Assembly: GCA_001313085.1 (NCBI GenBank)
Contig: BBFE01000010.1
Location: 1 to 64,000 of the forward strand
Origin: Paenibacillus sp. JCM 18996
GTDB taxonomy: Bacteria; Bacillota; Bacilli; Paenibacillales; NBRC-103111
Length of the DNA stretch: 64,000 nucleotides
Reading direction: 5' to 3'
Numbering within the stretch: the first letter of the stretch is position 1; each line of letters opens with the position of its first letter. Position numbers and translations under genes: made by a program. Shown here in pieces: positions 53,258 through 64,000 of the stretch. Under the pieces are notes generated by a model that was given only the letters and a program-made list of their open reading frames with translations, did not search any database and was not told the origin of the DNA.

Positions 53258-54136
53258 CTATACCTTATCCGCAATCCGTTCCCGGAAGATGCCTTCGGGG
53301 CGAAACGCCAGGAATAGAATTAGAATGAAAAAAATGTGAAGGCGTCTTTGTACACCGAAGAAATGTACCCCGCTCCGACGGTTTCCAATACGCCGAGCAT
53401 CAACCCGCCCAGAATCGCTCCCCGCACACTGTTGAATCCGCCGATGATGGCCGCCGCAAACGCCTTAAGTGACAAAGTGGCTCCCATATCCGCCGAAACA
53501 AAGTAAATCGGAGCTACCAAAACGCCAGCAATCGCCGTTAAAGCCGCACTATACATGAAGGTGAACGATACCATACGGTTAACCCGGATCCCCATTAAAG
53601 AGGAAGCTTCCTGGTCCTGCGCTGTAGCCCGCATCATTTTCCCAATCATGCTACGATTAAAAAAATATTCCCTGGAGAACGACTAAAATCAGGGTGACGG
53701 TTAGGATCACAATGTTTTGCGGCAGAACATAAACTCCAAATATATTCAAAGCATTTTCACCGAATAGTGACGGAAATGTTGTAGGCTGCGGCCCCCAAAT
53801 AATTCGCGCTATATTTTTTCAGAAACAAACTAATCCCTATGGTAGCGATTACAATAGTGATGAACGGCTTGTCGCGCAGCGGATGAAAGACGGTTCGTTG
53901 AAAAAAAGCCAGCCAAACAAAATCATCACAGCGATGGCAATAAGATAAGCAAAAAAATGAGCGGAGTGTGAAAAGCGACTGAAGCGGTAACGGCAAAGTA
54001 AGCGCCAAGCATAACCCATTCCCCTTGCGAAAAAATTGACGACGTTCACTGCATTGGAAACAAGCACGAAACCGAGGGCCACTAGCGCATAAATTGCGCC
54101 CATGGCCAACCCGTTTATCAATAATTGCGGCAGCAT
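53258..54136 (-). CDS. livH: Branched-chain-type ABC importer permease LivH, island B
   Basis: Permease with GAIYALVALGFVLVSNAVNVVNFSQGEWVMLGAYF, IATIGISLFLKKYSANYLG, MIGKMMRATAQDQEASSLMGI and GATLSLKAFAAAIIGGFNSVRGAILGGL. About 290 residues after repair of breaks near 54030, 53955, 53900, 53665 and 53335. ATG 54136. Confidence 0.9.
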
Positions 54137-54161
54137 AGGATTTCCTCCTGTTCTTGTGGCC

Positions 54162-55314
54162 TTACTTTGATTTAATGGTATCTATCAATTTCAGATGATC
54201 GGCGTCTTCAAGCTGCACGATAACCACTTGCCGTGCGCCGTCTCCACTCTTGGAATAATCGAAATCATTGGCAACGCCATGATAGCCGGTAATCTTATGC
54301 ATTTCGTCGGCAATGCTTTGAGGGGATATATCCTTGGACTTTTTTCAACGCTTCAGCCAGCATATACACTCCATCGTATGAAGCCACTGCGTGAAAATCC
54401 GGTAAACGGTTAAATTTGCTCTTGTATTTCTTCACCCACTCTTGAGCTTTGGGATCCGGGTTTTCATTAGGCACCGTGTCAACGACGACATATACCCCTT
54501 TGACAGCATCCCCGGCAAGGGCGGTTGTGGCCGGCGCTGCCATTCCCGGTGAACCGACGAGGGGCAGATTCAGCCAAGCTGACGATTTTGCTTCATCAGG
54601 GTGGCGGATTGTTGTGGATGTCCCCAGTCGATAATCGCTTCGGCCCCTTTGTTTTTTTCAAGTTGGTCAATTGAGCCGACAAATCTTTATCTTGCGAATT
54701 ATAGGCTTCATTTCCAACTACGGTTGCTCCGAGCGAAGTGAGCGTGTCTTGAATAATCTTCGTCCCTCCTGTTCCGAACTCGTCCGTATCATGAGTAATC
54801 CCGATCTTCTTCTTATTAAGCTTTTCTACTGCGAATTTTGCCGCTGCCGAGGCGGCTATGGAATCGTCGGGACGCAATCTGAAGTACCAGGAGGATTCCG
54901 ATGTGAGCTTGGGGTTGGTTCCTTCGACAAGTACAGGAATTTTGGCCTTGTTCACAATGGATGCGACTGCAAGAAGCTGTGTTGAAAGATCCGGCCCATA
55001 ATTGCGACTACTTTATCACTGTTCACCATTTTGTTGAAGGCATTCACCGCTGTCGGATTGGTATTGGCGGAATCTTCCTTCACAATTTCAATCTTACGTC
55101 CATTTATCCCTCCATTTGCGTTAATCTCCTCAACGGCCATGCCTGCCCCTTCCTGCAAATACTGGCCGACGATCGTATACTCGCCGGTCAAAGCCGTCAC
55201 AAGACCGACACGGATGGGACCTCCCCCGCCTGATGACGAATTCGCACAACCTGATAGAGTGAGAGCAACTGCCAATGTGGCCGGAACGGCCCATTTTAAC
55301 CACTTTTTTTTCAT
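54162..55314 (-). CDS. livK: Branched-chain-type ABC substrate-binding lipoprotein LivK-like, island B
   Basis: Lipoprotein signal with basic start MKKKWLKW and lipobox LSGC. The mature part has RVGLVTALTGEYTIVGQYLQEGAGMAVEEINANGGINGRKIEIV and SDKVVAIMGP, then IGITHDTDEFGTGGTKIIQ. About 380 residues after repair; the tail ends DHLKLIDTIKSK at 54162. Breaks near 54985, 54655, 54580 and 54345. The ligand is not predictable. Confidence 0.88.
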
Positions 55315-55389
55315 TGAAAGACCTCCTGATTTTTTTGTTTTTTTATTTGGATTTTCCATAAAACCGTTTTCCAAAACAGGGAATTTCAT

Positions 55390-56416
55390 TCATGGGGTGA
55401 GAAAAATTTTCGCCTTGTTCACATTACCTTTTACCAGATCCTGAAATGACTGTTGACCATCCTCGAGAGAGCGGATTTCCGACCATTCCGTTTCGTCAAT
55501 TTTGCCGTCGATCAACAGCTGAAGCGCGCTGTGAAAATCTTCAGCCTCATAACAAAAGGAACCCAATATACTGATCTCACTGCGAATGCAGACATTAATC
55601 GGAATTTGAGTTTCGTTGATGCCCAGACCGATATTCATAATCGTGCCGCCCGGATTAACCAGCTCCAAAGCCGCCTGCCGTGTAGCTTGGTACCCCGCCG
55701 CGTCGATCACCACATCAATGCCCGATGGCCCATAGATTCTTTGATCTTCTGTATGTATCCATCCCTCACCGGACTGATCGTTCCGTAAGCTCCAAACGCT
55801 CCGGCGTCTTTAGCCGCTCTTCATTCAAATCTACCACTACCACCCGTGAGGCCCCCAAAATCCGGGCGACAAGGAAGCTTAAGAGACCGATAGTCCCCGC
55901 CCCGAAAACAACGACATTGGAAAAAGGATGGTTTGCCATTGCCCGTCGGACGGCTCTTAGAGAACAGGCCAGCGGCTCTGTCAGAGAAGCTCTGTAAGGG
56001 TTGAGCGAGTCAGGTATGATATGAATGGAGGATGCCGGAACGCTGACATAGTCAGCGAATGCTCCGGGACGATGGATGCCGATGATGGACCGTTCCTTGC
56101 AAAGCTGAACCAATCCTTTTCGGCAGAAGGCGCAAATTCCGCATGAAGATAAAGGATTCACTACCGTCTTTTGTCCTTTCAACAGACCTTCCACTTGTGA
56201 GCCGACACCTTCGATGGTTCCGCTAAATTCATGTCCCATTACAAGAGGCGGGAATCGAAGGCTGTTGTGGCCAAGGTAACCCTCAAGCTCTGAGCCGCAA
56301 ATACCCGCCGCATCTACCTTGAGCAGCACTTCATCCTGCAAAATCTCCGGCTCAGCCGACTGTTGGATTTCCATCCATTCCGGTTTCGTCCATACCAAAC
56401 TCTTCAATTCACTCAT
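55390..56416 (-). CDS. Zinc-dependent alcohol dehydrogenase, island B
   Basis: This MDR-family NAD(P)-dependent polyol/alcohol dehydrogenase has GICGSELEGYLGH (catalytic-zinc region), VMGHEFSGTIEGVG, a structural-zinc cysteine run CGICAFCRKGLVQLC, the coenzyme fold VVFGAGTIGLLSFLVARILG and GGTIMNIGLGINE. About 341 residues with breaks near 55725 and 55800. The start is ATG 56416 or, judged by spacing from GAAGGG, TTG 56406. First structural gene after the GntR regulator. Confidence 0.87.
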
Positions 56417-56502
56417 CCCTTCTTCACTCTCGAAAATGGTTGTTTCCTTCAAAATGTTACCGCTTTCATAACTTTGGGAGGAGTTGACCTCCGGCTTTCA
56501 TT

Positions 56503-57181
56503 CTACAGCGTTTTTTTGTTGAAATACCACATGATATGGTCCCTGAATTCCGCCTTTGCCTCTTCCACATTCCCTTTTTTCAAGCGCGATAATGAGCCTT
56601 TCATGGGTGCCGTAGGCGAGTCTTCCGTCTTCAGTGGTGCTTGGATGCATATAAGCGATAAAACGGCGAATGTGCCCATTCAGCATATGCCATATTCTGT
56701 TGTATACGGAAATTTGTCCCCACTCGATGATTTTCCAGTGAAATTCCACGTCAACAGCGGAGAGTGCCGCATAGTCCTGCGGCTCGCTGTTCGTCTTCAT
56801 TCTTTCCGCTATATCGTACAGCTCACCAATGTGCCGCTTCGTTAATGTAGGTAAAATAATCCCGACTACATTGGCTTCAATTTCCGCTCTCAGCGAATAC
56901 ATGTGGAAAATCTCGGAATGATTGATATCCGCTGCAAAGGCTCCTTTGTATTTGATGGATTTGACCAGCCCCTCCTCTTCCAGCCCTCTCAGCGCTTCCC
57001 GCACGGGCACTTGACTGGTCCCGAAATTTTTTTTGGCGATTTCCGTTTCGATGATTCGTTCTCCCGGTTTCAATTCATTCGAAATAATAGCGTTGCGGAT
57101 CTCTTGTTTTACTTTGTCTTTCAAAGAAGATAAGGATGTGTGTTCCAAAATGTTCACTGTGTTCTCCTTCTCAGTTTTCAA
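56503..57181 (-). CDS. GntR-family (FadR subfamily) transcriptional regulator, island B
   Basis: The N-terminal winged helix shows LKDKVKQEIRNAIISNELKPGERIIETEIAKKNFGTSQVPVREALRGLEEEGLV, and the C-terminal FCD domain shows MYSLRAEIEANVVG and HMLNGHIRRF. The usual metal-binding histidines seem present (VEFHWKII, HERLI). About 225 residues after repair of A-run breaks near 56575 and 56515. It probably controls island B, whose first structural gene lies 87 bp downstream. Confidence 0.88.
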
Positions 57182-57189
57182 CTTGAGTT

Positions 57190-57245
57190 GTTGTATTATA
57201 TATGATGCCTATGATTATATATTACTAAGTACATTATATATAACA
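57190..57245. promoter_or_regulatory. AT-rich repeat upstream of the GntR gene
   Basis: ATTATATAT recurs three times in about 50 bp, in partly symmetric arrangement (TATTATATATGATGCCTATG). It lies just 5' of the regulator, as an operator or promoter would, but no fixed boxes can be claimed. Confidence 0.45.
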
Positions 57246-57445
57246 TGGAAACAGCCAGTCAATCTTAATTTTGGTAACGCATTCATTTTTTTAGAAATCA
57301 GGCTTATGGTAACTTTATTAAAGCATTAATGCTCCCTCCAGGGATCTCATCGTATCATAGATGCTTATCATTCTTCTCTTTGAAAAAAATGGTTTATGCT
57401 ACAATGGACACAGCAAATATCCGTTATACAGGAAGGTATCCGCTG

Positions 57446-60400
57446 ATGAGCATAAGGTTAACAAAAAAAATTCGTTGAAACAATGGTGCGGCCCCTATGC
57501 TTATCAAAAAAAGGCGAACGATTATGCCGCACGAATAAGATTCATTTTACACGATTTGATGCCGAAACAAATGAATATACAGCCGAAGTGAACGGCACCG
57601 ACGGTCATGAGTTCAACTTACGTTTGACTGGGACGGCAAGCCAAAAGCGCAATGTACGTGCCCCAGCCTTAGTTCATTCGAAACCTTTTGCCAGCATATT
57701 GCCGCTGTTCTGATCCGTCTATATGACATACAACAAGCCGGCGAATCGCCCGCGCCATTGAATCCTGCCAACGTGCAGCCCGGAGAAACTCCCGAAAGTA
57801 TTGAACATGTCCCCATCGCCGAGCGCATTCTCGGACTATTCGACGATAAGCCCATACGCCCCATCCACAATAGGACACTTGCGGAAACGAGAACGCCTCT
57901 TGCAGTGGAATTCATTCTTAAACTCCTGGCCTTCAACAAAAAAAGACCGCCCTGTTCGGCATAGAGGTTAAGGTCGGCCCCAAAGCATTATATTTTGTGC
58001 GCAATATCGCTTCCTTTTTGGATCAGCTTGTACGGGGGGAAGGCTACCCTCTCTCACCGAAGTTCAGCTACGATCCCGAACTCCACAGCTTTTCGAGAGA
58101 AAACGAAGCCGTCCTCCGAGCTTTATTCGAAATCGTTCAGGACCGTGCCGCCTATCGCCAAACGGATCGCTTGCAGCCGAATTACGCCTCCATTATGAGC
58201 GGCGACCGCACGCTGCTGGTTCCGCCGCAGGCATGGACAGGTCTGCTTCATTTGCTGACGCAAGCGCCGAAGGTTACTATTATGGATGGGGACAATAAAT
58301 ATGACGGCATTTGCTATCCGATGAAACTTTGCCTCTGCGCTTCGAGTTCAATGAAACGAGCTTAGAAGGCTATTCTTTGCTTGTTCACGGTCTTGAGCAG
58401 ATTACAGTTATGGAGTCTTATGGAATGGCGTTCCTTGAGGGGAGACTGCTCCCGCTTCCGGAGAAACAAGCCAAGCGGCTTTCAGAACTAAAGGCGATCC
58501 TCGACGAATCGGATGCGCAGGACATTCCAATTCATGGCGGTCAAATCGAATCTTTTATAGAAAAAAGTAGTGCCCGGCTTCATGAAGCTGGGCAGCGTCA
58601 ATATCGCCCCGGCCATCACCGAGCGTGTCACGCAATCCCCTCTTGAAGCGAAGCTGTATCTGGACCGGGTGGGCAATCGTCTTCTCGCCGCCATTGAATT
58701 TCAATATGATGAAGTCGTGATTAATCCTTTGGAGGACAGACGGAAGCAGCAGGGCTCTCATTGTATTATCATCCGGGACCTCGAGCAGGAACAGCGGATC
58801 ATCGAAGCGATTGAACAAAACCCTTTTACAAAAAAACGGAATCAGGATACTTCATGGGGGACGAAGAAGCGGAGTTCGACTTCCTATATACGGCCCTCCC
58901 GCAGCTGGAGAAACTGATGAAGGTCTACGCAACGACGGCGGTAAAACTCCGGGTGCAAAAAATCGGATACGATGCCGAAGGTCAGTGTGCAGGTATCTGC
59001 GGCTGAGCAAATGAACTGGCTCGAATTTCATTTCAACATGGGTTGGATTCCGGAAACCGAGATTCGCAATCTTATAAAATCGTTGGAGGAAAAGCGAAGA
59101 TATTATCGCCTGCCGAACGGTTCCTTATTGCCGCTCGACAGCGCCGAGCTTCAGGACCTGTCCAGGTTCCTGGAGGACACCGGACTTCTCTACACGGATA
59201 TTTTGGCATCGAAGATCAGTATCCCTTTGGTCCGCGGGCTTCATTTGGTCGATCACGATTTCAGTGTTTTGAAGCTCGACAAGCCAGTTCGCCAGCTCCT
59301 TGACAACCTGCGAAATCCGGACAATCTCGACTTTCCGATCCCTGCTCATCTCACGAATGTGCTGCGGGATTATCAAAAGCTTGGCTATCAATGGTTGAAG
59401 ACGCTTGGTCATTACGGGTTCGGCGGCATTTTGGCGGATGACATGGGACTGGGAAAGACCCTGCAAAGCATTGCATTCATCTGTTCCGTGCTGCCGGAGA
59501 TTCGGCAGCGGCGCATCCCTGCACTCGTGATCTCGCCGGGGTCGCTTGTGTACAATTGGCGCAATGAGCTGAGGAAATTTGCACCGGGCATTCGTGTACT
59601 GATTGCGGACGGCAGTCAAACCGAGCGTGCAGAGAAAATGCAAAGGCTGGCGGATGCTGACGTTGTGCTTACGTCATACCCGCTCTTGCTGCGGGATGTG
59701 GGCCTCTATGCCAAGCATTCGTTCCACACCCTCATCCTTGATGAGGCTCAAGCCTTCAAAAAACCATACGACGCAGACAGCCCAGGCTGTCAAATCGATC
59801 CAAGCCGGTTACCGATTCGCTTTGACCGGAACCCCTGTCGAGAATCGTCTGGAAGAATTGTGGTCGATCTTCGACATCGTCTTCCCGGCATTATTCCAGG
59901 ATCGCAAAACGTTCGGAAACTTGACGCGGAAAGAGGTGTCCAAACGGGCGCGGCCTTTTATGCTCCGCAGGTGGAAGAGCGATGTACTGCAAGATCTGCC
60001 GGACAAAATGGAGTCGATCAAGCCTACCGAGCTGCTTCCGGAACAAAAGAAATTGTATGTCGCTTATTTGGCCAAGCTTCAGCAGGAAACCTTAAAGCAT
60101 CTAAGCGTAGACGGTTATCAAAAGAGCCGTATCAAAATCTTGGCCGGTCTCACCCGGCTTAGACAAATTTGCTGTCATCCCGCCCTGTTTATCGATGGAT
60201 ACCAGGGAAGCTCTGCGAAGCTTACGCAGCTGATGGAAATCGTGGAAGAGTGCCTGGCCAACCGGAAACGCATGCTGATCTTCTCTCAATTCACGCAGAT
60301 GCTGCGCCTCATTGGTAAAGCACTGAGCGATCAAGGAATTCCATTTTTTTTATCTGGACGGTTCCACCCCAACCCGCGAGCGCGTCGAGTTATGTGGCCG

Positions 60401-60734
60401 GTTTAACGAAGGCGAAATGGATGTTTTCCTCATTTCCTTGAAGGCAGGGGGAACCGGTTTGAATTTGACGGGAGCGGATACCGTTGTCCTATATGATTTG
60501 TGGTGGAACCCTGCAGTCGAGCAGCAAGCCGCCGACCGCGCCCATCGCATGGGGCAAAAAAAACGTCGTCCAAGTGATCCGCCTCATTACCCAAGGGACA
60601 ATGGAGGAAAAAAAATGTACGAGCTCCAGCACAAAAAAAAGAAACACCTGATCGACGAAGTGATTGGCCCCGATCAGGAGACGGCGATATCTACCCTAAC
60701 CGAACAAGAGCTTCGCGAAATCTTGATGATATAA
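57446..60734 (+). CDS. SNF2-family DEAD/DEAH helicase with SWIM zinc finger
   Basis: This is a RapA/SNF2-type ATP-dependent DNA translocase. An N-terminal SWIM zinc-finger ([20 protein letters not shown] after repair) is followed by a long middle region and then helicase motifs: [16 protein letters not shown] (I), [11 protein letters not shown] (Ia), [11 protein letters not shown] (II, DEAQ), [23 protein letters not shown] (III), and the C-terminal lobe with [58 protein letters not shown] (V-VI). About 1,095 residues after correction of eight or more A/T-run breaks. GGAAGGT precedes ATG 57446. No obvious operon partner. Confidence 0.9.
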
Positions 60735-61112
60735 ACGGAACAGAATCACCCTTCGGGTGAGCGGATATCCTAGAAATGGAAACGGTCATATCTACATATT
60801 GGATTTATCAGGAAATTATCCCTGTATTTAGGTACGTTCACCAAGCAGGAGACATTTCCCACACATTAACGGGAGTTGTCGAGCCATCCCGCACAGATCG
60901 CACTTCATACGATAAACAACCGCTGCGGGCTCCGGGTCGGTTGTTTTATCGTATCAGGATGATTTGAAAGGTGCTATACCTCACTTCAGAGGCATTGAGT
61001 TGCATGATTGGCCATTTGTTAGCTGTTGATTTCGGAGACGATCAAAATTATGGGCAGTCCGGGGAGAGTACGTGTTCATATAGTAAAGGTATGGAGGTGA
61101 GCTCATTTCTAT
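60735..61112. other. Intergenic region with inverted repeat
   Basis: No convincing gene. A TCACCC-TTCG-GGGTGA-like hairpin lies near 60746-60762, just after the helicase, and a longer inverted repeat is at 60909-60954. Several short frames exist but none looks real. Confidence 0.4.
60909..60954. other. Inverted repeat
   Basis: ACGATAAACAACCG pairs with CGGTTGTTTTATCGT with one unpaired T, consistent with an extra T or a missing A in the run, around a 16-base GC-rich loop. It is probably a terminator or hairpin of the helicase transcript. Confidence 0.45.
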
Positions 61113-62224
61113 ATGAAGCGATTTGGCATTTTACAGTCGGCTTTTCCCGCAAGCGGATCTAAATTATCCGCAGTCTCATCCTATGTCCCGGCAAAAAACG
61201 TGGAGAATGTTTCATTTGGCGGGACGAAAAAAGCGGTTTACAGGTTATTTTTTTTCGCTCGGAGGATGTGGCTTTCAGCAGACGCAGGGTACATGCTTGG
61301 TCCTGCTCTTCAAAGAACGGGATGTCTGGCTGGAAACGCGGCTGGCATCCGCTTCCCCATGTGTTATATGAGAATTACCCGGTAGGAGTGAAAGGGTCAG
61401 GCGCTGGAGCAAAAGCGGTCAAGCGGATGTTCAGCCGGCTTGGCATTCCGGTGTTTAACCCGGTTTTCTTCAATAAAGCGGACCTGCAGACTCTTTTGAG
61501 CCGTAGTGCGGCAGTACGTCCTTACCTGCCCGCAACCAAAATTGCCGCCAAGGTTTCGGATGTCGCCGGCTTCTTGAAAAAAATACGGTGTCGTATATCT
61601 CAAACCCGTTGATGGATACCAAGGAAGCGGCATCTTGGAAATCCGCCTGCTTTCCCACGGCCGAATCCGGTTGAAATCTGACAAATTCAAGGCAAACCAA
61701 CCTTTATTGCAGATTTATTCTCGAGCCAAGTTTAATTCTTTTACAGCCAAACTTCTTAAGAAGAGAAGTACATCGTCCAGCGGGGCTTAATGCTATTGAA
61801 AAAAAGGAGGCAGCAAAATCGACTTTCGAGTAGTTGTCCACAGGGGAGCCGACGGAAAGTGGCATTCTGCCGGAATCAGGCCCAAGCTGGGAAGGGCGGG
61901 ATCCATAGTAACCAACAGCCATGCCGGAGGTTCAAAGACAACCTGGAGGAAGCTTGAGCGTTGGGCGCGTCAGACCCGGACTCCTTTGCCGACGGCCTCG
62001 CAGCTTGTGCGGCCGGCTATTATAGCGTCCAAGTATTTAACTAAGATCAGCCTACACTCAGTCATCTCGGAATCGATGTCGCAGTAGACAGCAGGAAACG
62101 AATCTACCTGTTGGATTTAAACATCGTGCCGGGCCGCGATCTGCTGACACCCGCTATGCTTAGGCGCGTCACGGCTCTTACAACCGGTTTCGCCCGCTAT
62201 TTGGCTGACAAGTATAACACTTAA
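61113..62224 (+). CDS. YheC/YheD-like ATP-grasp protein, spore-coat associated
   Basis: The C-terminal two thirds match the YheC/YheD family: HVLYENYPVGVKGSG, GIPVFNPVFFNKADLQTLL, LPATKIAAKVSDVAGFLKKYGVVYLKPVDGYQGSGI, and DFRVVVHRGADGKWHSAGIRPKLG. The end LGIDVAVDSRKRIYLLDLNIVPGRDLL is the ATP-grasp metal site (D...N). About 365 residues after many breaks (61205, 61255, 61345, 61580, 61800, 62080). The N terminus is poorly defined; ATG 61113 follows GGAGGTGA at 12 nt. Confidence 0.7.
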
Positions 62225-62311
62225 TTCCCTCCTGTTAACTAAATGGACTCATAGAAAGAATCGCCGGCGGGGCTGCTGTGAAACTTATCTTTTGATTCAG
62301 GCGCCGTGCTT

Positions 62312-62994
62312 TTATATATCAAGAAAAAAATACCGCCGCAGCGAAGCACAGCACAAACAACATAAAAAAAATCGTTTGGAAGGAAGCTTTGCTCTCCTTT
62401 CCGGCGAACTCTTCAACCATTTCCACGCACACACTGGCAAAGAAGGCGAATGAAATCCCGTCAAAAAGCTGAATGGCCAGCACGGCATATACATTGTGGC
62501 TCTAATAAATCACCAGGCATTTGATCGCGTAAAACAGAGCCGAAACAGACAAAATGTAAAATCTGCCTATTCTATCGCCCACCTTTGCCGCAATCCAGAA
62601 CATCGGCACCTCGATAATTGCGGCTACCGAGTAAGCGATCCCGCTCCAGCTCTTTTCAAATCCCGACTCTTTGAAATAGAGTGGGCAGGGACGTAAAATT
62701 GATGGACGACGACATAGTGAGCAAAAAAAACAAATACCGACAAAAAAATCATGAACGGTTTGTTCCACAGCACCTGCCGGGTCTGGTCGAACAAGGTCAG
62801 CTTGGGCGGGGAAGCCTCTGTTTTCGAAAAAAAAAACAACGTGATCAGCACAAATACATTGATGATTAAATACGAAAAAAAAGCTGGATGTAGCGCTTAT
62901 TCCCTTTTCGGTCAAAAAAATAGGCTCATGTACGGAGAAAACGAGGATAACGCCAGGTAATACAAAAAAAATAATACACATTTAAATTTTTCAT
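62312..62994 (-). CDS. MFS transporter, apparently lacking internal helices
   Basis: Helix YYFLYYLALSSFSPYMSLFF is followed closely by TEKGISAT and SYLIINVFVLITLFFF, then the linker ASPPKLTLFDQTRQVLWNKPF, a link between helices 6 and 7 in MFS, and helices FMIFLSVFVFFAHYVVV, IIEVPMFWIAAKVGDRIGRF, FYILSVSALFYAIKC and AIQLFDGISFAFFASVC. The total is about 225 residues compared with about 390 usual, so helices 2-5 are missing from the read sequence. The ATG at 62994 overlaps the stop of the preceding MFS gene as ATGA. The deletion could be real or a further assembly problem. Confidence 0.6.
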
Positions 62995-64000
62995 CCTGTA
63001 ACTTTTTTCCTTGGATAATCTCGTTTCCGTGTAAAGTATGGCAAGAATGACCGATAGTGCTGCGATGACAAGCGCTATAGGATGAAAAAAAAGATATCAG
63101 GGGAAATCCCCTGAATGAAAGTCGGCAGCAAATAACCGATCAAAGCCGCCGTTTGTGAGATAAAAACGTACAGACTGGCTCCGAATCCCGAATAATTGAT
63201 AAACATGCGCTGCACGTATCCCATCGCAACTCCGTAAAGGATGGAAACAGACAAGGAATATACGGGCTGCACCGCAAAAAAATAAAGGAATCGGAGAGGC
63301 TGCCGCATAAACCGAATAGGTGACGAGCGCGCAGATGCCTCCTATAACAATGACCCTTATACTGCCGTACTTCGCCGCCCAATAACCGGAAAGCGTCATA
63401 AACAGCAGCTCAAAGACAGCTTGGGCGCTCCATAGATAGGACATTAGCTGCGGCTTCCCAAACATCGCGTTGAACACAAGAGGCAAATATAATCCGCGAA
63501 TCGCGTCCGCGCAAGAGAGCATGAGGAGCGCGATCAGCATAATCAATGAAAACGGTTCGCCTTTTTTTTGGCGGCCGCAGCTGCGGCGGTTCCCTTCACT
63601 TCCCTGTAAAACAGCAGGAGCAGAATCAATCCCGCGTACCCTATGAGATTCCCCCAAAGGACGCCATGAAATCCGGTTAACAGAAAAAATATTCGCTCCA
63701 AGCAGCAGTCCTGTAAAAAAAACCGACACTAAACCCGGCACGAAGCCAGAGCAGCGCGATTTCGAGAATGGATTCCGCCCATTTCGTGAAATGATTGCGG
63801 GCCATGGCGAAAATCTGCCCCATGATCAATCCGGAAGGGGCAGTTGCAATTGACATGCCGATAAGCGCACCGGCATAATCGCCGGCATGCATATAAACGA
63901 TGAGCCCGGTGATGCAAAGCGCGGCCGCAGCGATGGGAAGCGTTTTCTTGTCCTTCATCCTGTCACTTATAATACCGACGGACAACGTAATTACCATATT
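62991..64000 (-). CDS. MFS transporter, sugar-efflux type, running off the right edge
   Basis: Partial: the beginning lies outside the window. The visible part has the MFS loop GIISDRMKDKKTLPIAAAALC, helices MHAGDYAGALIGMSIATAPSGLIMG and RAGFSVGFFTGLLLGANIF, then GKPQLMSYLWSAQAVFELLFMTLSGYWAAKYGS, and GYVQRMFINYSGFGASLYVFISQTAAL. This resembles the sugar-efflux (SetA-like) subgroup. Removing one A gives the tail KEKVTG and an ATGA overlap with the next gene. Breaks near 63715, 63570, 63280 and 63090. Confidence 0.75.

Overview
The window looks like a chromosomal stretch of a spore-forming Bacillales bacterium, most likely a Paenibacillus relative. The evidence is a GC content near 50%, spoVA genes, a YheC/YheD-type spore-coat ATP-grasp gene, an SLH-domain protein, an LPXTG protein, TTG/GTG starts behind strong AGGAGG sites, and cre-like (CcpA) sites. 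No rRNA, tRNA, CRISPR array, prophage or intact insertion sequence was seen.

A property of the whole window affects every gene call. Almost every gene is broken by +1 (sometimes +2) nucleotides in A or T runs, typically 6-9 bases long. A few are broken by one missing base in a G or C run. Restoring the run length restores family-typical proteins, natural stops and ATGA overlaps between genes. I read this as homopolymer error in the read or assembly, not gene decay. Coordinates therefore span the repaired gene, and the breaks are noted in each entry.

Layout: 1-1,600 holds spoVAE and spoVAC (minus strand) with spoVAD missing between them and a roughly 49-bp repeat in its place. 1,900-3,800 holds a dctB fragment and dctA, with cre-like sites at the dctA promoter. 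3,900-6,250 holds two overlapping DGQHR/DndB-like genes with no dnd partners. 6,430-9,000 is a gluconate-dehydrogenase-type operon (membrane protein, subunit 3, GMC flavoprotein). 9,200-11,750 holds a thiamine-binding protein, small proteins and an EamA transporter. 12,000-13,700 holds an HD-GYP gene followed by a CBS-GGDEF gene. 13,900-17,350 holds two surface proteins. 17,820-20,134 is a secreted nuclease.

From 20,280 to 57,181 lie two large minus-strand catabolic islands with parallel design. Island A (39,392 down to 20,280) runs: LacI regulator, thiolase, SDR, CoA-transferase, LivKHMGF importer, MaoC, second CoA-transferase, Fe-alcohol dehydrogenase, semialdehyde dehydrogenase, LarA-like isomerase, GlcD, GlcF, 3-hydroxyacyl-CoA dehydrogenase. 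Island B (57,181 down to 40,188) runs: GntR regulator, zinc alcohol dehydrogenase, LivKHMGF importer, D-2-hydroxyacid dehydrogenase, LarA-like isomerase, YjhG/xylonate-type dehydratase, U32-like TIM-barrel protein, FAH-family hydrolase, UxaA/SuyA-type small and UxaA/SuyB-type large subunits, aldehyde dehydrogenase, second D-2-hydroxyacid dehydrogenase. Each island has its own regulator, importer, a LarA-like (nickel-pincer family) isomerase and redox enzymes. My inference is that A processes a short hydroxy acid to acyl-CoA products and B processes a sugar acid or related hydroxy acid. The substrates cannot be read from the sequence.

The right end (57,446-64,000) holds an SNF2/SWIM helicase, a YheC/YheD-like gene and two overlapping MFS transporter genes, one running off the window and the other apparently lacking its middle helices.
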